From: Dryocosmus kuriphilus
Taxonomy: Eukaryota; Arthropoda; Insecta; Hymenoptera; Cynipidae
DNA: 64,000 nt
Reading direction: 5' to 3'
NCBI GenBank assembly: GCA_038277395.1
Contig: CM076192.1
Location: 16,902,299 to 16,966,298 of the forward strand
Shown here: positions 1 to 11,535 of the stretch, in pieces
How positions within the stretch are numbered: the first letter of the stretch is position 1
How the letters are laid out: each line of letters opens with the position of its first letter
Program-made: the position numbers and the translations under genes
Notes under the pieces: generated by a model
The model's input: only the letters and a program-made list of their open reading frames with translations
Database searches by the model: none
Told to the model about the DNA's origin: nothing

Positions 1-556
1 TCCTCGCTGAATGCGACATATCGTTTCCGAAGTAGTTTTCGATGCTGAACACGAATCTGGCTTCCGTTTGTTGCTATCACGTCTAGTTTATGAGATATTT
101 GCAATTAAAATTGTTAATAAAAAATTGTTTAACAATTTTTTTTAAGAGTGGCAATTTTTGTCCCATCATCTATGTAGGTCATTTCGATGCGTTTTTTCAA
201 CGCAGTTTCCGAATATCGTCTTACTTTAGCGATTTATTTGGCGGTTTTTGAGATATTATTAAAAAACTGAAAAAAATGCTTAAAATGTACCGAAACTTTA
301 GTGCTCTGTAATTCAGGGCAGATTTACTTTTTTTTAATGATTAATAGGTCGATTTTTTTGTTATTTCATGAAGAATAATTATCTGGAATCAAAGTTGAAT
401 TCGGATCATCCGTTTCTGAAATATCTTGAAAAATGTGCACCCTACTTTTCAATTTCCGAAAACTGGTACGAAGTGCTGTACTGTTCATAAGATCTCTACT
501 TATCCACATTAAAATGTTCGAAGTTTGCTTGAGCGAACATGTTTTTTGATCGGATC
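1..556. repeat. Left terminal inverted repeat
   Basis: This is the inverted partner of 2630-3183. The pairing is direct to read: 480-498 matches the complement of 2687-2705, and 520-548 matches the complement of 2635-2665, with scattered mismatches and small indels. The mismatches imply the two arms have diverged since insertion. The repeat may continue left of the window. Confidence 0.88.
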
Positions 557-644
557 TTTATGTGATGTTGTCGTAAGTGATGTAAATATAATGTGAGTGA
601 TCGTCTTATATTTTATAACTGTATGAAATTTATAATCAAGTAAC

Positions 645-850
645 GTAAGACGATCACGCACGTTGTCATTTGTTTCTGAATTTCATGCAGTTTTGAAACA
701 TAAGACGATCACTCACGTTTCATTTGTTTCTTAAATTCATGCAGTTTTGAAACATAAGACGATCACGCACGTTGTCATTTGTTTCTGAATTTCATGCAGT
801 TTTGAAACATAAGACGATCACTCACGTTTCATTTGTTTCTTAAATTCATG
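645..850. repeat. 54-bp subterminal tandem repeats
   Basis: The motif taagacgatc recurs at about 646, 701, 755 and 809, a spacing of 54 bases. An inverted copy (gatcgtctta) lies at about 600. Units alternate between actcacgttt and acgcacgttgt after the motif. Subterminal repeats of this sort are often transposase binding sites in DNA transposons. That role is inference here. Confidence 0.8.
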
Positions 851-1041
851 CATTTCTGAAGTGATTTGTTCACTCTTCGGTGAAACCTGTCTGCAATCAC
901 AGTGAATTTGTGTTCTTGTGTTGTAAGTTTTAATTCAGCAGGTATCAGGTAAATATATTTTTGTTTTTCGTTTTGAGTCAGCAGATATACTGTACATATA
1001 CATTAGGAATTCTTTTTCTTGAGTTGAAATAAGCTGAGAAA

Positions 1042-2676
1042 ATGTCGGGCAGGTGTAAGAATAATCCCAATTTTTTCTGTTTCGTTTGTGGTCTTTTTAC
1101 ACCAACAAATCAAAGACAACCACTTGCCGACACGATTAAAACAGAATACCGATTTTCTTTTGGCATAATTTTGAAAAATGTCAGTCATGGGAACCTCAGT
1201 ATTGCTGTCCTACTTGTGCGATTGAACTCAGGTCTGCAAGTCGAGGAAAACATCCAAATCTAAATTTTTGTACACCAATGATTTGGAATGAACCGCGAAA
1301 TCATGATGTGGATTGTTATTTCTGTAATACCACACTCATGAAGGGCTTTAATGCAAGGAATAAGCAACGGATTGTTTATGCTGATGTCCCATCCGTGACT
1401 AAGCCTGTTTTTAAACATGCGCAGAAAGCAGAGAATGACTTGGGTGTAATCGAAAACAAGAGGCTTAATTCTGAAGGGGATGAACCAGAACCGAAGCGTT
1501 GGAAGAAAACCCCGATTTTATTCGATCAAGCTGAATTAAACGATCTCATAAGAGATCTTAATCTATCAAAAGATAAAGCTGAATTGTTGGGATCTCGATT
1601 AAAGGAAAAGAATTTATTGAACGAAAACGTGAAAATTTCCTACCGCAATCGCGAAAAAGATCTGGCCAAATTTTATTTCTGATGAAGACGGTCTTATTTA
1701 TTGTAAGGACGTAAATAAATTGATGAAAGCTGTCGGACATGAGCACATAGCCAGCGAATGGCGTTTATTCATCGATTCCAAAAAGACTAGTCTGAAAGGA
1801 GTTCTTCTGCATAATGGTAATGAGTTTCCATCCATACCTGTTGCCTATGCTTTAAATTTAAAAGAGTGCTATGAAGTCATGAAAATGCTTCTTCTAAAAA
1901 TAAATTACCACGCACACTGTTGGTCAGTCTGTTCTGACTTTAAAGTCATTGCTATTCTGTTAGGACTGCAGACAGGATACACGAAGTATTGTTGCTTCTT
2001 ATGTTATTGGGACAGCCGTGCTAGGGACAAACATTACACTGTCAAGGTTTGGTCCGAACGCGATTCGTTTGAACCAGGACAGAGAAATGTCGCTCAAGAG
2101 CCTCTTGTAGACACTAAAAATGTTATTTTGCCGCCTCTACATATCAAACTCGGGATAGTTAAAAACTTCGTAAAAGCAATATTTCGCAACGGAAACGCAT
2201 TCGGCTATCTAAAATCAAAATTCCCAAAACTTAGCGAAGCGAAAATCAAAGAAGGGATTTTCATAGGGCTTCAAATTCGTGTTCTTATGCAAGACTCAGA
2301 ATTTGACGAATGCTTGAGCAGTGAAGAGAGAAAAGCCTGGTTGTCCGTAAAGAATGTGATCCGAAATTTCCTCGGAAATCACAAATCTAAGCACTACAAG
2401 CGGTACGTGGATGAAGTGTTAACGGAATTTCATGGCCTGAATGTAAACATGTCATTAAAAATACATTTCCTACATTCACACTTAGATTTCTTTCCTGAAA
2501 AGTTGGGATCAGTCAGTGACGAGCACGTAGAAAGATTTCACCAAGATATAGCAACTATTGAGAAGAGATATCAGGGTAAATGGAGTACCAGCAGTCTTGC
2601 TGATTATTGCTGGAGTCTTATCCGTGACGATCAGATGAAAAAACATGTTCGCTCAAGCAAACGTCGAACATTTTAG
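1042..2676 (+). pseudogene. Transposase-like protein of the long-TIR element, frameshifted
   Basis: Three reading-frame pieces follow each other on the plus strand: 1042 to about 1170, 1278-1682 and 1690-2676. Together they match one protein of roughly 540 residues found as a multi-copy ORF in arthropods. The N-terminus has Cys pairs (CKN..FCFVCG, DCYFC) typical of a zinc-binding DNA-recognition region. The middle has a basic, charged stretch. The C-terminal part contains LPPLHIKLGIVKNFVKA, FLHSHLDFFPEKLG and SDEHVERFHQDI, which are the conserved blocks I recognise; their D, E and H residues are candidate catalytic or structural positions. The last 15 codons run into the right inverted repeat. 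Frame changes near 1170-1275 and a stop at 1681 break it, so this copy is inactive. The start is chosen at ATG 1042 because the Cys motif follows at once. The family match is from memory of the motif blocks, not a search. Confidence 0.8.
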
Positions 2677-3183
2677 TGTGGATAAGTAGAGATATTATGG
2701 ACAGTACAGCACTTTGTACAAGTTTTCGGAAATTGAAAAGAAGGGTGCGCATTTTTCAAGATATTTCAGAAACGGATAATCTGAATTCAACTTTCTTTCC
2801 AGATAATTATTCTTCATAAAAGAACAAAAAAATTGACCTATTAATCATTAAAAAAAAGTAAATCTGTCCTGAATTACAGAGCACTAAAGTTTCGGTAAAT
2901 TTTAAGCATTTTTTTTCAGTTTTTTAAGAATATCTCAAAAAGCGTCAAATAAATCGCTAAAGTAAGACGATATTCGGAAACTGCGTTAAAAAACGCATCG
3001 AAATTACCTACATAGATGATGGGAAAAAAATTGTCACTCTTAAAAAAAATTGTTAAACAATTTTTCATTAACAATTTTAATTGCAAATATCTATTAAACT
3101 AGACATGATAGCAACAAACGAAAGCCAGATTCGTGTTCAGCATCGAAAACTACTTCGGAAATGATATGTCGCATTCAGCGAGG
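2630..3183. repeat. Right terminal inverted repeat
   Basis: This is the inverted partner of 1-556. It includes the last codons of the transposase gene, then AT-rich sequence with poly-A and poly-T runs, and ends in cattcagcgagga at 3183. The next bases (cataggtc) are outside the element. Confidence 0.88.
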
Positions 3184-3204
3184 ACATAGGTCATTTTTGT
3201 CGAT

Positions 3205-5641
3205 CAGTGTAATCAGTGTCCGAATTTTTGTTAACAGTATTGCCTTGTTTTATAATATGAAACATCTCTCTAAAATTCCGTTTTTTATAATTAGTCTCAG
3301 TACCTCATATTCTTGCCTTAGAAAATTCAAATTTATGATCAAGTAAGTGCGAATTTTGAACTAGTGCAGTGCCTCTGGAATCTTTTTTATAATCATTAAA
3401 GTGTTCTCTGAGTCAGTCTTTAAAATATCTACCGGTTTGTCTAATATAGGCAAGTCGGCATTCACAAGAAATAAGATAAATAATGTGTGTTTTGTGTTCA
3501 AAAGGAACTAAATCCTTATTTTTTGAGAAACATTTGTAAGGGTCTTTTTGGTATTTAAAAACGACTTTTATGTTGAACTCATTAAAAATTCGGACATAAA
3601 ATCTTGACAATTCATTAATGTACGGTAAAACAATCAGTTTTTTAATATCAACATTTTGTTTATTTTCCTGAGTCGAAGTATAAATATGATTTTTGTTTAT
3701 AACATTTAATCTTTTATTTATGTATTTTTAAATAAAATTGACCGGATACTGATTTTTAATTAATGTGCATTCAACTATTTTTAAATTTTGATCTACGAAT
3801 TTTTTGTCCGAAAGTGTGACAGCTCTATCCACCAAGCTGTTAATAACGGAAATTTTGGCTTTTCTAGCTATGTTGTAATAGAAATTAATATAACGCCCTG
3901 ATCATGTTTCCTTTCTATACCAGTTTGTAATTAAACAGTTACTTTCATTGATAAGAGTTATATCAAGAAAATTAATTTTGTTGTTTTTTTTTTCAATTTC
4001 TAATGTGAATCGTAATCATTGATGGAAAGAATTAAATTCATCAAGAAGGTCATCAATTTTATTTTCAGGAACGCAAGTTAAGATGTCATCAACATAACGA
4101 AAATAGAAGATAGGTTTAAATGTAAATTTTTTAAAAACATCTTATTCAAGTCCTTCCATGACTAGATCAGAGATAACACCAGAAAGTGTCGAACCCATTG
4201 GTGTACCAAAAATCTGTTAATAAAAATTTTGAAAAATGCAGTATGCATTATCTAAAAAGAAAATTAAAAGTTCAAGAAATTCACTGACTGGAATATTAGT
4301 GTATTTTCTGATTTTTCGACAATTAATTTTGATATATTTCAAAACGAGCTCTTTTGGAATATTAGTGAATAAAGATGTGACATCCAATGAAACAGACTTG
4401 TGTCCATTTGGAATATTAATACCATTGATTTTAGAAATAAGGTCCCAACTATTTTTTATATGTGAAGAAGTTTTTCTTATTACTTGTTGAATGGGTTTAC
4501 TAATGAATTTTGAAAGGTTGTAATTTGGCGAATTATTGAATGATGTAACTGGCCTGACTGAAACAGAAAGCTTGTGAATTTTAGGAAGACCATAAAGCCT
4601 AGGTGCAACTCCATTATAATATTTGAGATATCTTGATGTATCAATATCAATATAGCCATCTTTTAGGAGATTAATAATCAATTTATTAAGACCAATCTGT
4701 ATTTTCGATGTTGGATCTTTATTTAGTAGTTTATACGTATTATCGTCCAGAAGAAGGGATTCACATTTATTAATATAATTTGTTTTTCTAATAATAACTG
4801 AAATGTTCCCCTTATCAGCTTTTGTAATAAAGATATCTTGATTATTTTTTAGAAAGGGTTTTGTTCTATTATCTATTATTTCGAAATTAGAAAATATAGT
4901 TATAATTGTAGCGATTACCGAAAAATTTATGCCAGTTAATAGATAATTGGGATCTAAGATCGTTTCTGTTTTCAACCGGTATTATATTAATTCTTTTCTC
5001 AACACAAGCTAGTGTATCTTCTACTATGTTGCCTTTATTATTATTTGGAGTACTGCAAAATTTCGCATCTAGACTCAGGAAAAACCCCACTTCATTAGGG
5101 ATATCTTTATCAGTGAGATTAATCAGTCATTTTTCATTTGGTTTATTATTATTAAATCTTAAACCATAATAATTATGTGACAACCATTCAAATTTATTAC
5201 TTGATTTTTCAATGATTTCTTTTTCAAATCTATAAATAAGTTCATTTTGTAGGTTAAAAAATGGAGCAAGAAAGTTTTCTGTGTCAATTTTGTAATTTTT
5301 TCTTCTAAATTTTTTATCAATCTTTTCAACTTCCTGATGCATAAATTTACATCAGTAATTTCTAGTTTTAATGTTTTAATTTTGAAATCCATTACATTCT
5401 TATTAAAGTTTGAAACACAAGATGGATTGGAAAAATTAATTTTTGGAGAATTGTTTAACAAACTGTCTTTACTGTTTAACTGTATTAACAAAAACCGATA
5501 TTGGTTACCCAATTGTGCTAAAGTTTTTTTCTTATAAATCCATGTATGTAAATCGTTGTATACAGCAAGTCCAAATTTCACTTTGATGTTGTCGAAAAAT
5601 TCAGTTTGTTCAATATCCAATGTATAATCCATTATAATCAA
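3205..5641 (-). pseudogene. Penelope-type RT plus GIY-YIG protein, broken
   Basis: Reading the minus strand, 5641-5159 gives a charged N-terminal region, and 5090-4217 gives the start of the reverse transcriptase with FITKADKGNISVI, RLYGLPKIHK, VRPVTSFNNSP and SLDVTSLFTNIP, all hallmark Penelope RT blocks. The palm continues at 4205-4020 in another frame with MGSTLSGVISD and FRYVDDIL, but a TAA stop lies between them at about 4143. The GIY-YIG region follows at 3610-3345 (HIIYLISCECRLAYIRQTGR). The usual YIG motif reads YIR here, which should damage the nuclease. Normally this is a single long ORF. At least four frame breaks are visible. The RT copies element RNA from a nicked target end and the GIY-YIG domain makes the nick; this copy can do neither. 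Confidence 0.85.
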
Positions 5642-5679
5642 TATTGAAATTCCAGTCGTATAGGATAATAATAGGAGTG

Positions 5680-6235
5680 TTGACTATATATATTTCAAAA
5701 AGATGTTGGAGGTTGCTGATCTACTAGTCGATTTGATGTTATAAATTTCATATGTATTCTTAGTAAAGCTTTCGCCAGACGACGTCAGGCCTCTTCAAGT
5801 ACATTAATATGAATTTTACAAGGGATTGAGATAAAAGAACATAATCTTGGAAAACGTAATATAAACGTAGTAAGAAAGAGAACCGTCGCACGATTCTACC
5901 AAAATTTATAACCTAAAAATATACTTACAAACGTTGAATTTGATGACTATAACATTTTTCGTGATCGACAATTTCGAAAACTGTATTAAAAAACGGTTAT
6001 ATATTTTAAATAAATGATAACTTTACTCTTGGACATGTGTGAAGTAAGGCTAGTATTATTTTTATTAATTTTTAATTAGCAATACGCTTCATTAGCACGA
6101 ACCACATGTCCAGGAGTGAGGTTAGTCTAAATTTGGAGCGGAGACATTTTGTTTTTCGGTAAGTAATCCCTAATATGGCGGTAAAATTTAAAATGATGTT
6201 AAATTCAAAAATTATCATTTAGTACTTATCATCAT
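5680..6235 (-). repeat. Penelope terminal (LTR-like) block, copy A side
   Basis: This block is the reverse complement of 12750-13290. Shared landmarks are the gaggcctgacgtcgt segment (complement at about 5775-5800), the tcctggacatgtg pair and the tctccgctccaaattta segment near 6130-6150. It lies upstream of the copy A protein, while the partner lies downstream of copy B, as expected of a direct terminal repeat of a Penelope-like element. Confidence 0.75.
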
Positions 6236-6487
6236 TTATTTATTTATACTCTCTTCCTTTTACGAGTTTGAGAGTCTTCACAAAACCATTACAGATGTTT
6301 ACAATCCAATTCCTTACACTATATTCTCCCTTATCGTTCTCTTACACTATTACATCCATATATTCTTATCCTATTCTTAAATTTATTCTTAAATTTAAAC
6401 ACTTGCGACCGAGACCAGGACTTCTGTTTCCTCTTACCTTTGACAATCTATACTTGGTAATTACTTTTTCGGTTCTACTTTATATTT

Positions 6488-9400
6488 TTAATATCTTTCA
6501 ACTACATCATGAGAACTTTTCTTTCCCTTAACTTTTCCAGCTTCTTCATCCATCCCTCTCCCTGTCCATTCCCATTCAGAACCTCTTTCACTCTCTCTTC
6601 CCACACTCTTCCCTTCTCCTTCGTCTCCTGTACATCTCTTTAACACATGCACCCATGTTTCCTGTTCATACCCACATACTCTACAACTATTCTCCTCCTC
6701 ATTCATCCAGTACCTACACTCTCTTACACCCTCTCCCATTCTAAATCTGATCACTCTGTTCCATTTACTCTCTTTCTTTATCCTTCCCAGATATTCTGGC
6801 TCTCCTTTCCACTTGACCATCCTGTGCCAACTGTTGTACCTCGACTCCAAGATTTTTCTCCATCTTTCCTCACCTGGTCTAGTCAGAATCTCTTCCTGTA
6901 TTCCTTGCCATTCTCTACTCCCCACATTCATACTCCATTCTTTCCTCCTTGCGTACCTTTCTCCTTCCCATTTCGACCATCCCATATTCCCCCTTCTTTC
7001 TTTGTCTTCTATCTCCCTTAAACACGCTTGCGCTGCCTTACTTCCTTCCCCTCTCCTTAACTTTTCCTCAAAATTCCATGTCCTTTTTAGTTGCCTTACC
7101 ACCATTTTTTCTCGGCCTAACTTTTCCCTCAGCATATAACCTGGACAGCTCCATCCTAACCCCATGACCCATCGCAGAAATCCCTCCCGCATGCTTTCTA
7201 GTCTCTTATATTCCTTCCATCACCATATTTCCGTGCCATAACTTACCACTGACCACACTTACACATCAAACATCCAAACTCTCATTCTCCAATCATCCTT
7301 AAACCTCCTCTTTCCTATGCCCCACACTTGGCCCATTACCTTGATTTCACTTTCCAATCTCTTCCTCATCTGCAGTTCGTTTCCTCCTCCTGTTTCGAAC
7401 CAAAAGCCTAGGTAACAAAACTCTTCTACCAGTTCCACCACATTGCCATTCATCTTCCATTCATACTCTATTTTACACTTTCTCTTTCTAAAACACATCA
7501 TCTTCGTTTTATTCACATTCACCGTTAAATCTTTATTTCTTACATACTCCTCAAATATTCTCATCATTAAACTCATCCCTCTTTCATCATCTGCTACTAA
7601 CTCTATATCGTCGGCGTATGCTAGCGCATATAGCTTGCCATTTCCCAGTTTCGTTCCCCCCTTCCCTTTCCTGACCAATTTTTTCTCCAAATCTGCCAAA
7701 AGAACACTGAACAGTAGGGGGCTCACCGGACATCCCTGCCTCAAACCCCTTCCCGTCCAAAACTCCTCTCCTTTCTTTTTTCCTATTCTTACCTTTATCC
7801 TAGTTTCTACAAATATCTCTTTTATCCTCTCTACCAGACTTTCTTCTATTCCTCTTTCTTTCAAGGTCTTCCAAAGCACCCTTCTATTGTCCGAGTCAAA
7901 CGCTGCTTTCAAATCTACAAATATTGCGACCAGTTTTCATTTTTTCTGACCTAGGTTCCTATTGACTAAATAGTTAAGCACATATATATTGTCTGTTGTC
8001 CCGATCCCCTTCCTAAAACCTGTTTGGTTGTGTGGTATACTCTCTTTCTCTTCGATCTGTCTTTCCAATCTTTCCTTGATCACCTCCGTGTAAACTTTGT
8101 ATCCTACAGACATGAGTGTGATACCTCTATAATCCTGCACATTTTTTCCTTCTCCTTTCTTACTCAGTGGCACTACCAGCCCTGTCCTCAACTCTTCCGG
8201 CCATCCTTCTCCTTTCCATACCTTATTACAAATCCTCCACATCTCTTCTCTCACCCTTTCCCCACCATATTTCAGTGCTTCATTCTCTATGCCGTCCTCC
8301 CCTGTTGCCTTATTTCCTTTTAACTTTGCGATTGCTTCATTTATCTCCTCTCTAATTATCTCGTTTACTCCGTCCTCTTCCCCTATTTTCCACACCTCCT
8401 AGCAATCCCTTAAAGTGTTCTGTCCACTCTTTCATCCCTATTTCCTCGTTTTATACCTTTTCTTCCTCCCCTTTCCCTATTTATCACTTCCCATTCCCTC
8501 CCTTCCTTTACCGCTTGTACCTTTCTTTCTCCTTTTGCTTTTTTTCACTCAATATTCTCATGCTCTCTTTTACTCCTGTTGTACTCTTCTTTCTCCATTT
8601 CCCCACTCCTCCATTTTCTCACACATTCTTTCATATTCACTTTACTCACTCTGCATTCCTCATCCCACCACCCTCGCTTACCATTTTCTGCTTGGTTTAG
8701 GGGTCTCACCTCATCTCTAATCTTTTCGACTACGTCTTTAAGTTTTTCTATCATCTTATCTATTCCTTCTTCTTCCATTTCTCCCCAATACTCGTTTTCC
8801 ATTTTTTTCTGTGAATTCCCTTAACGTATCCTGCCCCCATCTCCCCATTTTCAATTTTATTTTCCCAGCTTCTCTTTTATTCCTTCTATCCCGCTTTGAT
8901 CCTCCCCCTCTTAATGTTGCTATCACTGGGAAGTGTTTGGACTCTATCTCCTTCCCTACTTTCTTTCTAACCATCAACTTCCTGATTCTTTCTTCTGCTA
9001 GAATGTAGTCGATTACCGTGTCTCCTTTACCTGTAAACGTAAATTCTCCCTTTTCATCCCCTCTCATATTGCCATTACATATGAACCATCCGGCCTCTCC
9101 TATCAGGTTTAGAAGCGCTTTCCCCTCTCAGTCTGTTTCCCTGTGCCTCGAGTTTCTCATAAATACCTCGTTTTCTTCATCCCCCATCTCTCCCCCTTGT
9201 TCTCCAGTCCAAGCATTCAGGTCGCCTCCAATTACCTCGAAATCCCCCTCTTTCTTCTCTGTCCATCTTCTTATAACATTCCATCCTTCTTCCTCTCCCC
9301 TTCTCCTATATACGCATACAATGTTCACTTTCACTTTTCCCACTCTTATTTTTCGCACCATTGTTCCCTCTTTTTCTTCCGCATTGTCACGTTCTTCCTA

Positions 9401-9640
9401 CTCTACTACCAATTTCTTTCTTACCCCTTGACAACATTCCACCCATTCCTCTCCCTTTCACTTTTTCCTTTCTTGCTCCTTGCATCTCCCATACATATCC
9501 TCTCGGTAACCTTCTTTTCATGCCTTTCCCGACCTTTCCATCCATCCATGTTTCACTGATCATTATCACATCCCACTTTTGCATTTCTTGCCAGAATCCT
9601 GTATCTTTGTTCCTTAACCCTGACGCATTCTAAAATGCTA
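6488..9640 (-). pseudogene. LINE ORF2: endonuclease, reverse transcriptase, C-terminal zinc knuckle
   Basis: In minus-strand order: the endonuclease starts at about 9640 with VAF and a stop where NASGLRNKD follows, then ISETWMD (9560), VIGGDLNAWTGEQGG (9230), VIDYILAEERIRK (9010) and ESKHFPVIATLRGG (8930), the classic APE/EEP blocks. The RT starts at about 8395 with LKGNKATGEDGIENEALKYG, then VPLSKKGEGKNVQDYRGITL and NQTGFRKGIGTTDN. It continues at 7912 with AAFDSDNRRVLW, RQGCPVSPLLFSVLLADL and the catalytic ALAYADDIELVA. The C-terminus (7192-6488) holds CRVCGYEQETWVHVLKRC, a CCHC-type knuckle. Frames change near 7920, 7200, 8500 and 9100, so the copy is dead. APE LINEs nick target DNA and prime cDNA synthesis from the nick. 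Confidence 0.87.
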
Positions 9641-9779
9641 CCTTTACTTCTCTCTTTTTGTCTTTTCCTATATTATTTCTTCCCTATAATTCTCTTTTCC
9701 GTGTGTACCCCCCCCCCCCCCCAGCCTCAGTGTCATCATTATTTACATAGTTTCTTCCCCCCTCTTCCATCATTTTTCT

Positions 9780-11019
9780 GCCTTCCTTCCGTTCTTCAAC
9801 TTTCTCATCCCATGTCCACACCTCTCCATTTATCCACATCCTATCTTTCACAGTCCATACCCTGGCTCCTTTTTTCCGCTCAACCCATGCCCTTTCTTCT
9901 ATTTGCCACCTCCTTTTTTCTCTCCTTCCATGTCAAGTTTTCTTCAGTTCTTTCCCTTCTTCCCCTCAATAATTTTTTCTCCTGCATTATTTTCTTTTTC
10001 TCCTCGTCATTTCCTATTTTTGCTAGAAACATTCCTTCTTTTCCTTCTTTCACTCCACCTATTCTCCTAACTCCTTCTATCTTTACCGTATTCCAATATC
10101 TCTCATTAGATTTTTTATTTCCGCTTCCCCTGTTTCACTCTCCACTTTCAAACACTTAACTATGATGTTATTTTTCCTCTTTGCCCTTTCTTCCCCTTTC
10201 AGTTTTCTTTCAATCTTACTCAATCTCGTATTCAATCTTTCATTCACATTTCACATGTTCTCATCACTCCCTTTTATTACTTCCTTTCTCTCTGTTTCCT
10301 TCCCTATATGCTTTTTCCTGATTTCTAGTTTGCTTACCCGTTCTTCCAACTGTTTTATCTCGTTTTTCCTATGCTCGTCAACCTCTCCCTGTCTATTCTC
10401 TATACTCTCTAATTTCTCCCATACCTTATCTTTCTTCTCTTTCCATAGTTTATCCCACTGTTCGAACTTTTTTCTCTTACTTCTCTCACGCCCCCCTTAC
10501 GTCATTTCCCTGCCTGCTCATGTCATCAAGTCTCCGCCTTGTTTCCTCTCTAAACCCTTTTATGAGGGCTTCCAATTTTTCAAACATCTCTTCATCCCCC
10601 CTATCACTTTCTGGAGTTTTCCATTTTATCCTAGCTTTCTTGTTATCCTAGTCCCTCTCTAGCTCATCATACCCTTCTTCTCTTTTTATTTTCCTCCCCC
10701 TCGCTGCTGGTCGGGCTCACCTTTTTTCGCCATTCATCCAAGCTCCTATTTGAGCCCGCGCTGCCTAGTCTGTTAAGGCGCTGTAAGTTTGAGGTTCTCC
10801 CACGTCTTATAGCCGTCCTGATTCTTCTCTGGCTGTCATCCCCTCTCTGCCCGGCGTTAAAGACCCTTCCTCACCGCTGCTGTCACTACACTCCACGTCC
10901 TCTTTCCCCCCACTAGCCTCGCTTTCATTCTCATCGACTCTTACTTCCTGCCTTTCTGTGCGTTTGTCCGTTAACTGTTGCCCTCTGGCGTCAGTTTTTG
11001 GACTTCTAACCGTCGACAT
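9780..11019 (-). pseudogene. LINE ORF1-like protein with coiled coil
   Basis: An ATG at 11019 (minus) opens a charged N-terminus (MSTVRSPKTDARGQQ, then a Ser/Glu/Gly-rich acidic part). From about 10680 to 10250 the minus strand reads in pieces as Glu/Lys/Arg-rich helix, for example DEEMFEKLEALIKGFREE and EERVSKLEIRKKHIGKE, which is coiled-coil in character. A stop lies at about 10649, and later frame changes occur. Position upstream of ORF2 and the coiled coil suggest an ORF1/gag-like RNA-binding protein. I do not see a clear CCHC knuckle in it. Confidence 0.6.
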
Positions 11020-11336
11020 CGTACCTTACCCTGTGCTCCGTGCCGTTTACCGCCTTGTACTCTTACCGCTCACCCTACCTCCTACCTCCTTACCCAGCAA
11101 CTATTTCCACTGCACCTAACCTCAACTACTCACACACTCTCTCCAACTTTCACTTCACACAGCTTACCTTCACCCTTAAGACCTTTGCCTTCACTCACCC
11201 TTCTTCCACTCCTCCTGACCTCCACACTCACTACCCTTTCTGCCTCCACACATGCTTATATCCTTCAACAAAGCCAAAAAACCAAGACCCGACACAAAAG
11301 AGTTCTCTCGCGTTCGGTACCGGAAACGGAAGTCTA

Positions 11337-11520
11337 TCATTTGGTTCTTACAATAAGACTTCTATAAATGTCATTAAGATAATCAGTATCCGAGCGTTTG
11401 TTAACAATATTGCCTTGTTTTATAATATGAAACATCTCTTTAAAATTCCGTTTTTTATAATTAGTCTCAATACCGAATATTCTTGCCTTAGAAAATTCAA
11501 ATTTATGATCAAATGGATAC
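11337..11520 (-). repeat. Inverted 3'-end fragment of Penelope element
   Basis: Minus-strand translation gives FEFSKARIFGIETNYKKRNF and then NKRSDTDYLNDIYRSL, the same C-terminal end that copy B encodes in plus orientation at 12590-12750. The switch from this antisense piece to sense RT coding happens at about 11520-11536. Confidence 0.8.
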
Positions 11521-11535
11521 AAGTGTGTTTCACTG

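Larger units (their letters stand above)
1..3183 (+). mobile_element. DNA transposon with long terminal inverted repeats
   Basis: The first bases of the window are the reverse complement of the sequence ending at 3183 (5' tcctcgctgaatgcgaca at one end, its complement at the other), and the match continues inward for about 550 bases. The inverted repeats enclose one plus-strand transposase-like gene (1042-2676) and 54-bp subterminal repeats. This is the layout of a cut-and-paste class II element of about 3.2 kb. The left end coincides with the window edge, so the element may extend further out and the target-site duplication cannot be checked. I do not assign a superfamily. The protein belongs to a multi-copy group seen in many arthropod and cnidarian genomes, but I recall no agreed name for it. 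Confidence 0.88.
3200..6235 (-). mobile_element. Penelope-like retroelement, copy A
   Basis: On the minus strand this segment reads as an upstream terminal block (6235 to 5680), then a reverse transcriptase region, then a GIY-YIG endonuclease region, ending at about 3200 inside the C-terminal codons. That is the domain order of Penelope-like elements. The terminal block also occurs at 12750-13290, downstream of the second copy and in the same relative sense. This agrees with the long terminal repeat-like arrangement known for Penelope-like elements. Copy A has lost its own downstream block. Many frame changes make it inactive. Confidence 0.85.
6240..11335 (-). mobile_element. APE-type non-LTR retrotransposon (LINE), nearly full length
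   Basis: The segment is about 5.1 kb and extremely pyrimidine-rich on the plus strand, because the coding strand (minus) is rich in Lys, Arg, Glu and Gly codons. In minus orientation it has a leader (11335-11020), a coiled-coil ORF1 (11019 to about 9780), ORF2 with an APE endonuclease and reverse transcriptase (9640-6488) and a short 3' end with an ATAAATAAAT-type tail near 6245. The ORF2 wording (LRQGCPVSPLLFSVLLADLE, GQVWGIGKRRF) is like copies I know from ant and wasp genomes. It is in the broad R1/I/Jockey group; I do not assign the clade. It lies exactly between the two Penelope copies. Confidence 0.85.

Noticed and set aside
6268..8355. Plus-strand frames over the LINE 3' half
   Set aside because: Antisense of the reverse transcriptase; no signal peptide or family motif of their own.
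8415..10662. Long plus-strand frames rich in Ser, Phe, Leu and Pro
   Set aside because: They are antisense shadows of the Lys/Glu-rich LINE proteins on the minus strand.
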